DNA from: Rhodococcus ruber NBRC 15591
Lineage (GTDB): Bacteria > Actinomycetota > Actinomycetes > Mycobacteriales > Mycobacteriaceae
Length of the DNA: 64,000 nt
Direction of reading: 5' to 3'
Assembly: GCF_001894945.1 (NCBI RefSeq)
Contig: NZ_BCXE01000022.1
Coordinates: forward strand, 219,825-283,824
In this document: piece by piece, positions 55,726-63,384 of the stretch
How the letters are laid out: every line of letters starts with the position of its first letter
How positions within the stretch are numbered: the first letter of the stretch is position 1
The notes under the pieces: generated by a model
What the model saw: the letters and a program-made list of their open reading frames with translations, nothing else
What the model was told of the DNA's origin: nothing
Databases searched by the model: none
Position numbers and translations under genes: made by a program

Positions 55726-56731
55726 CCCCTGGATCGTGCTCGCCGTGACGGTCGGCCTGATCGCGGCGAGTGCCTTCTTCGTCGCGGTCGAGTTCGCGCT
55801 CATCGCCGCGCGCCGGCACCGCCTCGAGGACGCCGCCCCGCACAGCCGCTCGGCCCGCGCGGCGTTGCGCAGCGCGTCGGAACTGTCGGTTCTGCTCGCC
55901 GGGTCCCAGCTCGGCATCACCGTGTGCACCCTGGCCCTCGGCGCGGTGACCAAGCCCGCCGTGCACCATTGGCTCACCCCGGCCTTCGAGAACTGGGGTG
56001 CGCCGCTGTGGCTGGCGGACGTCGCGGGGTTCGTCCTGGCGCTGATCATCGTGACGTTCCTGCACCTGGTGGTCGGCGAGATGGCTCCGAAGTCCTGGGC
56101 GATCGCGCACCCGGAGAAGTCGGCGACCATGCTCGCGATCCCGATGCGGGCGTTCATGTGGGTCACCCGCCCGGTCATCGTGCAGCTCAACCACCTGGCC
56201 AACTGGTGCCTGCGGCGGGTCGGGGTCGTCCCGGTCGACCAGGTCGGCACCGGCCAGGACCCGGACGCGTTGCGGCACCTGGTCGAGCACTCGGCCACCG
56301 TGGGCACTCTCGACGAGCGCTACCACGGGCACCTGACCAGCGCCCTCGAACTCGAGGCGCTGACCGTCGGCGACATCGTCCGTCCCAACGCCCGGCCGGG
56401 CGGTGTCCGGCCCGACGCGGACGCCGCGCAGATCCAGGACACCGCCCGGCGCACCGGGCACCTGCGTCTGCTCGTGCGCGGCAACGGGCACATCGACGGG
56501 GTGGTGCACGTGCGCGACAGCCTGCACGCCGCGGCGGGGATCACCGCCGCCGAGCTGATGCGCCCGGCGCTGACCCTCGAGGCGACGGTGCCGGTGTACG
56601 AGGCGCTGCGCACCATGCGCGAGACCCGCAACCACCTGGCCACCGTCACCGACAACGGACAGGTGGTCGGGTTGATCACCCTCGCCGACGTCCTCGAACG
56701 GCTGCTGCCGACCGCCGAGGCGGGCGTCTGA
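55718..56731 (+). CDS. CNNM/HlyC-type membrane protein lacking the CorC domain
   Basis: 337-residue paralogue of the preceding gene: DUF21 domain (about 1-190, helices at 3-24, 60-82 and 100-122; VVGEMAPKSWAIAHPEK) and CBS-like repeats (about 205-330), but no C-terminal CorC_HlyC domain. It begins inside the end of the upstream gene (8-base overlap), so translation is coupled. The CBS part lacks the DEYGG motif of the first protein, reading TVTDNGQVVGLITLADVLE. Confidence 0.88.
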   Translation: MSNPWIVLAVTVGLIAASAFFVAVEFALIAARRHRLEDAAPHSRSARAALRSASELSVLLAGSQLGITVCTLALGAVTKPAVHHWLTPAFENWGAPLWLADVAGFVLALIIVTFLHLVVGEMAPKSWAIAHPEKSATMLAIPMRAFMWVTRPVIVQLNHLANWCLRRVGVVPVDQVGTGQDPDALRHLVEHSATVGTLDERYHGHLTSALELEALTVGDIVRPNARPGGVRPDADAAQIQDTARRTGHLRLLVRGNGHIDGVVHVRDSLHAAAGITAAELMRPALTLEATVPVYEALRTMRETRNHLATVTDNGQVVGLITLADVLERLLPTAEAGV

Positions 56732-56800
56732 GCCGGGTGCGGACGGGTGCCCGCGAGGCGGCGGTACCGCCGGGCATTCCCAGTCCCGGCGTGCGCTGCT

Positions 56801-56838
56801 AACCTCCGTTGCTAGAACGCGTTCTAGCAACGGAGGTT
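56801..56838. promoter_or_regulatory. 38-bp perfect palindrome containing a KstR-type operator
   Basis: A perfect 38-base palindrome centred at 56819/56820. Its core TAGAACGCGTTCTA fits TNNAACNNGTTNNA, the KstR operator of cholesterol-catabolism genes in mycobacteria and rhodococci. The right arm ends with the GGAGG ribosome site of the ketosteroid isomerase gene, 8 bases before its ATG. A TAACCT -10-like hexamer (56800-56805) overlaps the left arm. Confidence 0.75.
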
Positions 56839-56844
56839 TTCCGC

Positions 56845-57228
56845 ATGGCTCCCACTCCCGCCGCGATCCGCGCCACCGTCGAGTCCTACATCAGGTCGGT
56901 CGCCAAAGGGACCACGGACGAGGTGCTCGCCCTCTACGCTCCCGGAGCCACGGTCGAGGACCCGGTGGGCACCGAGGTGCGCACCACCGAGGCGTCCCTG
57001 CGCGAGTTCTACTCGATGATCGAGCCTCTCGCCCAGACCGGGGAACTGCTCAGCCTGAAGATCGCCGGCGGCAACGCCGCCTTCCTCTTCCGGCTGACCA
57101 CCCATCTCGGCGAACAGGACCTCGTCATGGAGGTCATCGACGTCATGACGTTCGACGACGACGCCCGGATCACCGGCATGAAGGCCTACTGGAGCCAGGA
57201 GGACATGCAGACCGTCCCCGCCTCCTGA
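56845..57228 (+). CDS. Ketosteroid (steroid delta) isomerase, SnoaL/KSI fold
   Basis: 127-residue cone-fold enzyme. It matches bacterial delta5-3-ketosteroid isomerase in the active-site region: Tyr15, Asp39 in TVEDPVGTE and Asp99 in EVIDVMTF occupy the places of the classical Tyr, catalytic Asp and second Asp. It is predicted to move the double bond of 3-oxo-delta5 steroids or similar enones. The ATG at 56845 follows GGAGG. The KstR-type palindrome directly upstream supports a steroid-catabolism role. The M. tuberculosis protein Rv0760c is a comparable KSI-like protein. Confidence 0.85.
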   Translation: MAPTPAAIRATVESYIRSVAKGTTDEVLALYAPGATVEDPVGTEVRTTEASLREFYSMIEPLAQTGELLSLKIAGGNAAFLFRLTTHLGEQDLVMEVIDVMTFDDDARITGMKAYWSQEDMQTVPAS

Positions 57229-57230
57229 AC

Positions 57231-57246
57231 TGTTTCACGTGGAACA
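57231..57246. promoter_or_regulatory. parS-like centromere site
   Basis: TGTTTCACGTGGAACA matches the ParB-binding parS consensus TGTTTCACGTGAAACA at 15 of 16 positions, 2 bases after the isomerase stop. Its distance of about 56.5 kb from parB fits the origin-proximal parS clusters of actinobacteria. Confidence 0.75.
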
Positions 57247-57362
57247 TCCGTCCTGAGGTGCGGCCGGTGCCCGAACAGCCGGGGCTCTCCTAGACTGGAA
57301 GTCGTATCCCGCGTCCTCCCGATGAGGTGACACGACATGGCCCACGGTCCAGGGTGGCCGCC

Positions 57363-58643
57363 ATGACCGCGCTCGCCGACATCCTCCTGGTTCTGGTGTT
57401 CGTCCTGATCGGCGGCGTCTTCGCCGGCACCGAGCTGGCGCTGGTGTCGCTGCGTGAGAGCCAGATCCGTGCGCTCGAGGAGCGGGGCCGGCGGGCGCGG
57501 CGGACGGCCGAGCTGGCGCAGAATCCCAACCGCTTCCTGTCCGCGGTGCAGATCGGCGTCACCGTGGCCGGGTTCTTCTCCGCCGCCTACGGTGCCTCCG
57601 CGATCGCCCCCGACCTCGTCCCGGCGCTCGAGTCGTGGGGGCTGCCCGCCGCAGCGGCGAGCGCCGTCGCCTTGACCGGCACCACCCTGGTGATCGCCTA
57701 CCTCTCGCTGGTCCTCGGGGAACTCGTTCCCAAGCGCATCGCCCTGCAACGGTCCACCGGGGTGTCGTTGCTGACCGCACCGACCCTGGACCGTTTCGCC
57801 ACCCTGATGCGACCGGTGATCTGGTTGTTGTCGGTCTCCACGGACGGGCTCGTCCGGCTGCTGGGAGCCGACCCGGCGCGCCGGAGCGAGGAGATCACCC
57901 ACGAGGAGTTGCGCGATCTGCTGCTCAGCCATTCGGCGGTGCCGGAGGACGAGCGCACGGTGCTCGCCGAGGTGTTCGACGCCGGGCAGCGATCGTTGCT
58001 CGAGGTGATGCGTCCGCGCACCGAGGTCGACTTCCTGCCCGCCGACACCCCGCTCCCGGCGGCGCGCGAACAGGCCCTGGCAGGCGCGCACAGCCGGTAT
58101 CCCGTCGTCGGCACGTCGCTCGACGACGTCGTGGGCTTCGTGCACCTGCGCGACCTGCTGCTCGCCGATCCGGCGACCGCCCCGACCGTCGCGGACGTGT
58201 GCCGTCCCATCCTCGCGCTGCCCGCCTCCAAGCCGGCGCTCGCGACACTGTCGCTGATGCGACGCACCAACGACCAGATCGCCCTCGTCGTCGACGAGTA
58301 CGGCGGCACCGCCGGGATCGCGACGCTCGAGGACATCGTCGAGGAGATCGTCGGCGAGATCGGCGACGAGTTCGAACCGACCGGGCAGGCCGCGCCCCCG
58401 TCCGCGCCGGCGCAGGCCGGCACGCAGCAGGTGGACGGTCTGCTGATCGTCGAGGACTTCGAACGCGACACCGGGATCGGGCTGCCGAAGGGCCCCTACG
58501 AGACCGTCGCGGGGTGCATGGTGCACCACCTCCAGCGCCTGCCACGACTCGGCGACAGCATCACCCTCGACGGTCACCGCCTCACCGTGAGCGAACTGGA
58601 CGGCCACCGGATCGCTCGCGTCCGCCTGACGTCCGACGGCTGA
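57363..58643 (+). CDS. CNNM/HlyC-type transporter, third copy (hemolysin-family)
   Basis: 426-residue protein with a DUF21 domain (about 1-185, LVLGELVPKRIALQRS), a CBS pair (about 205-325; LVVDEYGGTAGIATLEDI is the shared motif) and a C-terminal CorC_HlyC domain (about 345-422). The ATG at 57363 follows AGGGTGG; a GTG at 57327 would add 12 non-hydrophobic residues. It stands apart from the other two copies (54355-56731), separated by the ketosteroid isomerase gene and the parS-like site. Confidence 0.88.
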   Translation: MTALADILLVLVFVLIGGVFAGTELALVSLRESQIRALEERGRRARRTAELAQNPNRFLSAVQIGVTVAGFFSAAYGASAIAPDLVPALESWGLPAAAASAVALTGTTLVIAYLSLVLGELVPKRIALQRSTGVSLLTAPTLDRFATLMRPVIWLLSVSTDGLVRLLGADPARRSEEITHEELRDLLLSHSAVPEDERTVLAEVFDAGQRSLLEVMRPRTEVDFLPADTPLPAAREQALAGAHSRYPVVGTSLDDVVGFVHLRDLLLADPATAPTVADVCRPILALPASKPALATLSLMRRTNDQIALVVDEYGGTAGIATLEDIVEEIVGEIGDEFEPTGQAAPPSAPAQAGTQQVDGLLIVEDFERDTGIGLPKGPYETVAGCMVHHLQRLPRLGDSITLDGHRLTVSELDGHRIARVRLTSDG

Positions 58644-58694
58644 AGCCGACCGAAACCACCCGAGGCGCGGAGGGGTTCCGCCTACCATGGGCGG

Positions 58695-59726
58695 GTGGCC
58701 GCCGGCACCGCTGCGCGCGGATTCGGGATGGTACTCGCGCTGACTGCGCTCGCCGTGGGGGGATGCTCCACGGACGGTCCGTCGCGAACCGAGCTGGTTC
58801 GCCTGGACCTGGCGACATCGCGGGGCGAGCATCCATGGAGCGGCCTGCTCCTGCCGGATCAGGTGCCGGTCGCCGTTCCACCGGCGCCGCAGGCCGAGCT
58901 CCCCGTGCCCGACGGAGGTCCGGTGACGGTGTCCGGAGACCGGACCGGCCTCTACGGCGGCAGCCTCGAACGTGAGCTGTGCGACCGGGAGCGGCTCGCC
59001 GGCACGCTCGAGCAGGACCCGGTCAAGCAGGCAGCCTGGCTCGACGTGTTCGACATCGCCGACGCCCGCGCATACCTGCGCACCCTGACACCGGTGCTGC
59101 TGCGGGCGGACACCCGGGTCACCGATCACGAGTACCGCGGGGGACGCGCGGTGCCCGTGCAGTCGGTCCTCGAGACCGGAACCGTCGTTCTGGTCGACGA
59201 CCGCGGTGTGCCTCGCGTGCGGTGTGCGCCGGGAAGTCCCCTGATCTCCCCCGTTCTGTCCTCGGGTCAGGAGATCGAAGGAGAACGCTGGTCCGGCCTC
59301 GACGAGGAACGGTTGTTCGTCGTGCAGCCGGGAGCGGCGCCGGTCGGCGAACTGACCGTCGTCGACGTCACCACCGGGAATCTGCTGGCGGTGCCCATCG
59401 GCGCCGGTCCCAAGCAGCCGGCGCCCGGGGCCGCCGACCCGGTACCGCCGCCCGCACCGGAACCGTCACCCGCGCCGCCGGCGCCGGAGGCGGAGATCGC
59501 GGCGCCCGCGCCGCGGGCTCCGGTGCCGCCACCGCCACCGCCACCGCCTCCCCCGCCGCCGCCACCGCCTCCCCCGCCGCCGCCACCGCCGCCTCCCCCA
59601 CCGCCGCCTGCGCCGGAGCCGCTTCCCCCGGCACCGGTACCGGCGCCGGCCCCACCGCCGCCGCCACCCCAGATCCGCATCCAGCTGCCGAACGGGGCGC
59701 CGGTCGTGATCCCACTGCCGTTCTGA
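58695..59726 (+). CDS. Proline-rich lipoprotein (DUF6777-like)
   Basis: 343-residue predicted lipoprotein. The signal ends in the lipobox LAVGGC with Cys24 lipidated. The middle domain (about 95-195; CDRERLAGTLEQDPVKQAAW, then LTPVLLRADTRVTDHEYRGG and LVDDRGVPRVRCAPGSPL) resembles actinobacterial DUF6777 proteins. The last third is extreme: an Ala/Pro region, an uninterrupted polyproline run of nearly 30 residues (encoded about 59524-59610), and a terminal IRIQLPNGAPVVIPLPF. Tracts like this may span the cell wall. The GTG start at 58695 has a weak ribosome site (GGGCGG). Confidence 0.75.
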   Translation: MAAGTAARGFGMVLALTALAVGGCSTDGPSRTELVRLDLATSRGEHPWSGLLLPDQVPVAVPPAPQAELPVPDGGPVTVSGDRTGLYGGSLERELCDRERLAGTLEQDPVKQAAWLDVFDIADARAYLRTLTPVLLRADTRVTDHEYRGGRAVPVQSVLETGTVVLVDDRGVPRVRCAPGSPLISPVLSSGQEIEGERWSGLDEERLFVVQPGAAPVGELTVVDVTTGNLLAVPIGAGPKQPAPGAADPVPPPAPEPSPAPPAPEAEIAAPAPRAPVPPPPPPPPPPPPPPPPPPPPPPPPPPPPAPEPLPPAPVPAPAPPPPPPQIRIQLPNGAPVVIPLPF

Positions 59727-59793
59727 CGCCGGCGGCGCTGCCGTTCCGACGGTGCTGCCGTTCCGACGGTGCTGTCGTGTCCGGCGCCGACGG

Positions 59794-60465
59794 CTACCGG
59801 GGCCGCAGCACGATCTCGGTCGGGTGCGCGTCGACGGGGGTCCGAACGGCCTGCCCCACCGCCAGTGCCACGGTCGAGGCCTTCAGGAAGCGCTCCGGTT
59901 CGTAGGTCCGGCCCTCGCTCGCCACGATCGCACGCTGCATGTCGGTGTCGATCCGGCCCGGATGCACCGACGTCACCCGCAGCGCCGGCTCCTCCTGCCG
60001 CAGGACGTCGGCGAAGGCCCGCAACGCGAACTTGCTGGCGGCGTATGCGCCCCAGCCGGCCCTCGCGTTCAGGCCGGCCCCCGAATTGAGCAGCACGACA
60101 TGGCCGTTCGCGGCCCGCAGCGCCGGCAGGAGCAGCCGCGTCAGTTCCACCACCGCCACCACGTTCGCCTCGAACATCTCCCGCCACTGCGCGATTCCGC
60201 CGTCGGCGATCGTCCCGAGTTCGGCGAGCCCCGCGCTGTGCACCAGCACGTCCAACCGGTCGATGCCGGAGCAGGCCGCGGCCACCGCCGCGTGGTCGAG
60301 CAGGTCGACCGGCCACGGTGCCGCCTGCGGAAGCTCCGCGCAGATCGCCCGGAGCGACTCCGCGCGGCGGCCGCCGAGCAGCAGGTCGTGACTGGGGGCG
60401 AGTTCCCGGGCGATGGCGGCGCCGACGCCGCGGCTGCCACCGGTGATCAGGGCTGAAGGTCGCAT
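59794..60465 (-). CDS. Short-chain dehydrogenase/reductase
   Basis: 223-residue classical SDR. The cofactor loop is TGGSRGVGAAIA (TGxxxGxG), the structural motif is VHSAGLAE (NNAG variant HSAG), and the catalytic Ser/Tyr/Lys are in LLNSGAGLNA and GAYAASKFA. Arg residues after the first strand (GGRR) suggest NADP(H). Substrate unknown. Nine bases downstream of a DUF218 gene in the same orientation, so the pair may be cotranscribed. Confidence 0.9.
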   Translation of the reverse strand: MRPSALITGGSRGVGAAIARELAPSHDLLLGGRRAESLRAICAELPQAAPWPVDLLDHAAVAAACSGIDRLDVLVHSAGLAELGTIADGGIAQWREMFEANVVAVVELTRLLLPALRAANGHVVLLNSGAGLNARAGWGAYAASKFALRAFADVLRQEEPALRVTSVHPGRIDTDMQRAIVASEGRTYEPERFLKASTVALAVGQAVRTPVDAHPTEIVLRPR

Positions 60466-60474
60466 GCGACGACC

Positions 60475-61137
60475 CTAGGCGAGGATCCCGGCCGATGCGC
60501 CGCCCACGCCCACCGTCACCCGCGGAGGGCGCGGAAAATGCATCTCCACAAGCGCTTTCGGACGAGAGAGCACATACTCACGCAGCACGTTGCGCACCCG
60601 GGTGCGCAGCCGGCAGTCGCACTCCGCGATCACCCCGGCCAGGTCGATCCCCGCCCGCCGCCCCAGCGCGACGGCCCGCGGCAGATGGAATCCCTGGGTG
60701 GCGATCACCGCCGTCCGCACCCCGTAGACCTGCGCGGCGCGCAGACAGGTGTCGTACGTGTCGAGCCCGTACGGGTCGGTGGCGATCACTTCCCGCCCCA
60801 CGCCGTGTGCCACCAGATAGTCGGTCATCGCCGCGATCTCGTCCCCGGAGCGGCCTCCTGCGTCGCCCGAGACGAGCACGCGGCGGGCGCGGCCGTCCGC
60901 GAGCAGCGCGACAGCCACGTCGAGGCGTCCGCGCAGCATCGCCATGGGCCATCCGTTCCGGACGCGGGCACCCGGCACGATCACCACCGGCGCGGCCGGC
61001 GCATCGGCGACGGTGTACAACCGCCCGGCCGCGGGCGTCGCGACCCGGGCCGCGACGCCGGCCAGCACCAGCGTCCCCCCGGCCACCCCGATCGCGGTTC
61101 CGGTCAGCGTCCGTCGCCACCTCGCATTTGTGCGCAT
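60475..61137 (-). CDS. DUF218/YdcF-like membrane-anchored protein (SanA-type)
   Basis: 220-residue protein with one N-terminal transmembrane helix (about 12-33) and a DUF218 domain (about 45-205) with motifs VVIVPGARVRNGWPMAMLRG, LVSGDAGGRSGDEIAAMTDY, DPYGLDTYDTC and TQGFHLPRAV. The SanA/ElyC/YdcF family is tied to envelope barrier and cell-wall precursor functions. The ATG at 61137 is used; the open frame to 61578 runs into the divergent PHP gene. Divergent promoters must lie within 39 bases. Confidence 0.87.
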   Translation of the reverse strand: MRTNARWRRTLTGTAIGVAGGTLVLAGVAARVATPAAGRLYTVADAPAAPVVIVPGARVRNGWPMAMLRGRLDVAVALLADGRARRVLVSGDAGGRSGDEIAAMTDYLVAHGVGREVIATDPYGLDTYDTCLRAAQVYGVRTAVIATQGFHLPRAVALGRRAGIDLAGVIAECDCRLRTRVRNVLREYVLSRPKALVEMHFPRPPRVTVGVGGASAGILA

Positions 61138-61176
61138 GCGCCCCACGCTACGGACCGCCGCGGCGAGAATGGACGC

Positions 61177-62205
61177 ATGGACCCGGTGGACGCCCTGCGG
61201 GAGGTCGCGTTCTGGCTCGAACGCGACCGCGCCGAGAGCTACCGCGTGAAGGCGTACCGTCACGCCGCCGACGTCGTCGCCCGGCTCGACCCGGACCAGC
61301 GCGCCGCGCGGCGCCGGGCGGACAGTTGGACGGCTCTGTCCGGCGTCGGGCCGAAGACCGCCACCGTGATCCGCGAAGCCTTCGACGGCGTGCCCGCGTA
61401 CCTGCGGCAACTGCGTGAGGAGGCCGAGCCGATCGGCCGGGGCGGCGCGGGCCTGCTCGAGGCCCTGCAGGGCGATCTCCACGTGCACTCGGACTGGTCG
61501 GACGGCGGCAGCTCGATCGCCGAGACGATGCGGGCCGCCGCGGCGCTCGGACGCCGGTACTGCGCGCTGACCGACCACTCACCCCGGCTGAAGGTGGCCA
61601 ACGGTCTCACCGCCGAGCGGCTGCGCAACCAGTTGGGAGTCGTCGCCGATCTCGACCGGGTCTTCGCCGACAGCGGCACCCCCTTCCGCATTCTCACGGG
61701 GATCGAGGTGGACATCCTCGACGACGGCACCCTGGACCAGGACGAGGGACTGTTGGCCGAACTCGACGTCGTGGTGGCGAGCGTGCACTCGAATCTGCGG
61801 GCCGACCGGTCGGTCATGACGAAGCGGATGTTGAAGGCGGTGCAGAATCCGCACGTCGACGTGCTCGGGCACTGCACGGGCCGGCTGGTGCAGGGCGGTC
61901 GCGGTACCCGCCCGGAGTCGCGCTTCGACGCCGAGTCGGTGTTCTCGGCGTGCCGCGATCACGGCACGGCGGTGGAAATCAACGCCCGCCCCGAGCGGCA
62001 GGACCCGCCGGAGCGGCTGATCGACCTGGCGCTGAATCTCGGCTGCCGCTTCGCGATCGACACCGACGCGCACGCGCCCGGTCAGCTGGACTGGATCGGG
62101 TACGGCTGTGAGCGTGCCGCCGAACGCGGGGTGGAACCCGAGGACGTGGTCAACGCCTGGCCCGTCGAGGACCTGCTCGCCTGGACCGCGGGCCGGTCCG
62201 GGTGA
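61177..62205 (+). CDS. PHP-domain protein with N-terminal helix-hairpin-helix (PolX-like)
   Basis: 342-residue protein. The N-terminal part (about 1-85) resembles the PolX helix-hairpin-helix region (ALSGVGPKTATVIREAFDG), and the rest is a PHP phosphoesterase domain with metal motifs GDLHVHSDWSDG, ALTDHSPR, GIEVDIL, VASVHSN, DVLGHCTGR and AIDTDAH. The polymerase palm domain of true PolX is absent. It probably hydrolyses phosphoesters in DNA or a small molecule. The ATG at 61177 is used. Confidence 0.88.
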   Translation: MDPVDALREVAFWLERDRAESYRVKAYRHAADVVARLDPDQRAARRRADSWTALSGVGPKTATVIREAFDGVPAYLRQLREEAEPIGRGGAGLLEALQGDLHVHSDWSDGGSSIAETMRAAAALGRRYCALTDHSPRLKVANGLTAERLRNQLGVVADLDRVFADSGTPFRILTGIEVDILDDGTLDQDEGLLAELDVVVASVHSNLRADRSVMTKRMLKAVQNPHVDVLGHCTGRLVQGGRGTRPESRFDAESVFSACRDHGTAVEINARPERQDPPERLIDLALNLGCRFAIDTDAHAPGQLDWIGYGCERAAERGVEPEDVVNAWPVEDLLAWTAGRSG

Positions 62206-62210
62206 CGACG

Positions 62211-63083
62211 TCAGCCGGCCGCGACCTCGCCACCCGGGCGGCACTCGGCGTCGAGCAGGACGCGGGCGTCGGCGGCGAACCGGCGGACCTGCGCGTCGGT
62301 CCACACCTGGGCGGGCACGCCGCCGCCGAGCAGTTCGCGGGCGAGTGCCGGTGACTCGCCGAGCGGGGCGTCGCTGCCGGCGATGACGATGTTGCCGTAG
62401 CGCCGGCCCTTGAGCATCGCGGGATCGGCGATGATCGCGGTGTGCTCGAAGACGCTGCCGATGGTGGCTGCCTCCCGCCGGGCGGTGGTCAGATCGCGGG
62501 TGTCACCGCAGTTGACGACGTAGACGCCGCCCGCGTCGAGGACCCGGCGGGCGTGGCGGGTGAACTCGACGGTGGTCAGCGCGACGGGCGTGCGGTTCAC
62601 CGCGAAGACGTCGCGGACGATCACGTCACGGGTCGCGTCGGTCAGGGAGGCCAGGACCGCCCGGCCCTCCCCCACCCGAATCCGCAACAGCGGGGCGCGG
62701 GGCAGGTCGAACCAGTCCCGGACGAGTTCGGCCAGGCGCCCGTCGATCTCGACCACCACCTGCCGTGCGTTCGGGTAGGTGGCGGCGAGATAACGGGCCA
62801 TCGTGCAGGCCCCACCACCGAGGTGCAGCACCCGCAGCCGTTCGTCGTGCGGCCGTTGCGATTCGAGCAGGTGAGCGATCCACCGCATGTACTCGAACTC
62901 GAGCAGCGTGGGATCGGTGAGATCGATGTGGGAGCTGGGCACCCCGTTGACCTCGAGCACCCAGCCGTCGGGCCGGTACCGATCCTTGACCAGTTCACAG
63001 GTGCCGGTGTCGATGTCGTGGATGCCCTCGGCCGGGCCGCGGCCGGACCCCGCCGCGGCCCGACGCTCCCGCTGCCTGCCCAT
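62211..63083 (-). CDS. Spermidine synthase-like methyltransferase-fold protein
   Basis: 290-residue protein with a SpeE/class I methyltransferase Rossmann core: VLHLGGGACTMARYLAATYP (motif I), VVVEIDGRLAEL (motif II) and DVIVRDVF. The Asp pair and Tyr that bind putrescine in true spermidine synthase are not evident, and the N-terminal beta strands are short, so it is one of the many actinobacterial SpeE-like proteins of unknown substrate. The ATG at 63083 matches the end of the open frame. It is 5 bases from the convergent PHP gene stop. Confidence 0.82.
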   Translation of the reverse strand: MGRQRERRAAAGSGRGPAEGIHDIDTGTCELVKDRYRPDGWVLEVNGVPSSHIDLTDPTLLEFEYMRWIAHLLESQRPHDERLRVLHLGGGACTMARYLAATYPNARQVVVEIDGRLAELVRDWFDLPRAPLLRIRVGEGRAVLASLTDATRDVIVRDVFAVNRTPVALTTVEFTRHARRVLDAGGVYVVNCGDTRDLTTARREAATIGSVFEHTAIIADPAMLKGRRYGNIVIAGSDAPLGESPALARELLGGGVPAQVWTDAQVRRFAADARVLLDAECRPGGEVAAG

Positions 63084-63155
63084 GGCATCGAGGGTAGCCG
63101 GACCGCCGGGAACCGTCGGGGCCCGGCCGGCAGGTCCGGGTGACCGACCGTGCCG

Positions 63156-63383
63156 CTACGACCAGCGGGTCGGCACGATGGTTCTGCGGCTCGTGGCGCC
63201 GACCGCGACCGTGCCGGCGGCGGCCGCGACGATGAGCAGCACGGCCGGGACCGGTGACAGCCACCACGGGGACGCGAGCAGCACCGCCAGCACCAGCATC
63301 GCGATCAGCAGGGCCGTCGGGTCGGGCCGGGTACGGGTCTCCCCGAGCGTCGCGTACCGGCGGAACCGTCGTCCGTCCGTCAT
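63156..63383 (-). CDS. Small two-helix membrane protein next to ctaD
   Basis: 75-residue protein with two predicted helices (about 22-40 and 42-63) and basic ends. It starts one base after the end of ctaD, suggesting cotranscription. I do not recognise a family. Placement suggests a possible accessory role for the oxidase, which is inference. Confidence 0.6.
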   Translation of the reverse strand: MTDGRRFRRYATLGETRTRPDPTALLIAMLVLAVLLASPWWLSPVPAVLLIVAAAAGTVAVGATSRRTIVPTRWS

Positions 63384-63384
63384 G

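Noticed and set aside
59267..60316. Gly-rich minus-strand frame resembling a PE_PGRS-type protein
   Set aside because: The glycine run is the antisense of the polyproline codons of the lipoprotein gene; there is no PE domain and part is the antisense of other genes.
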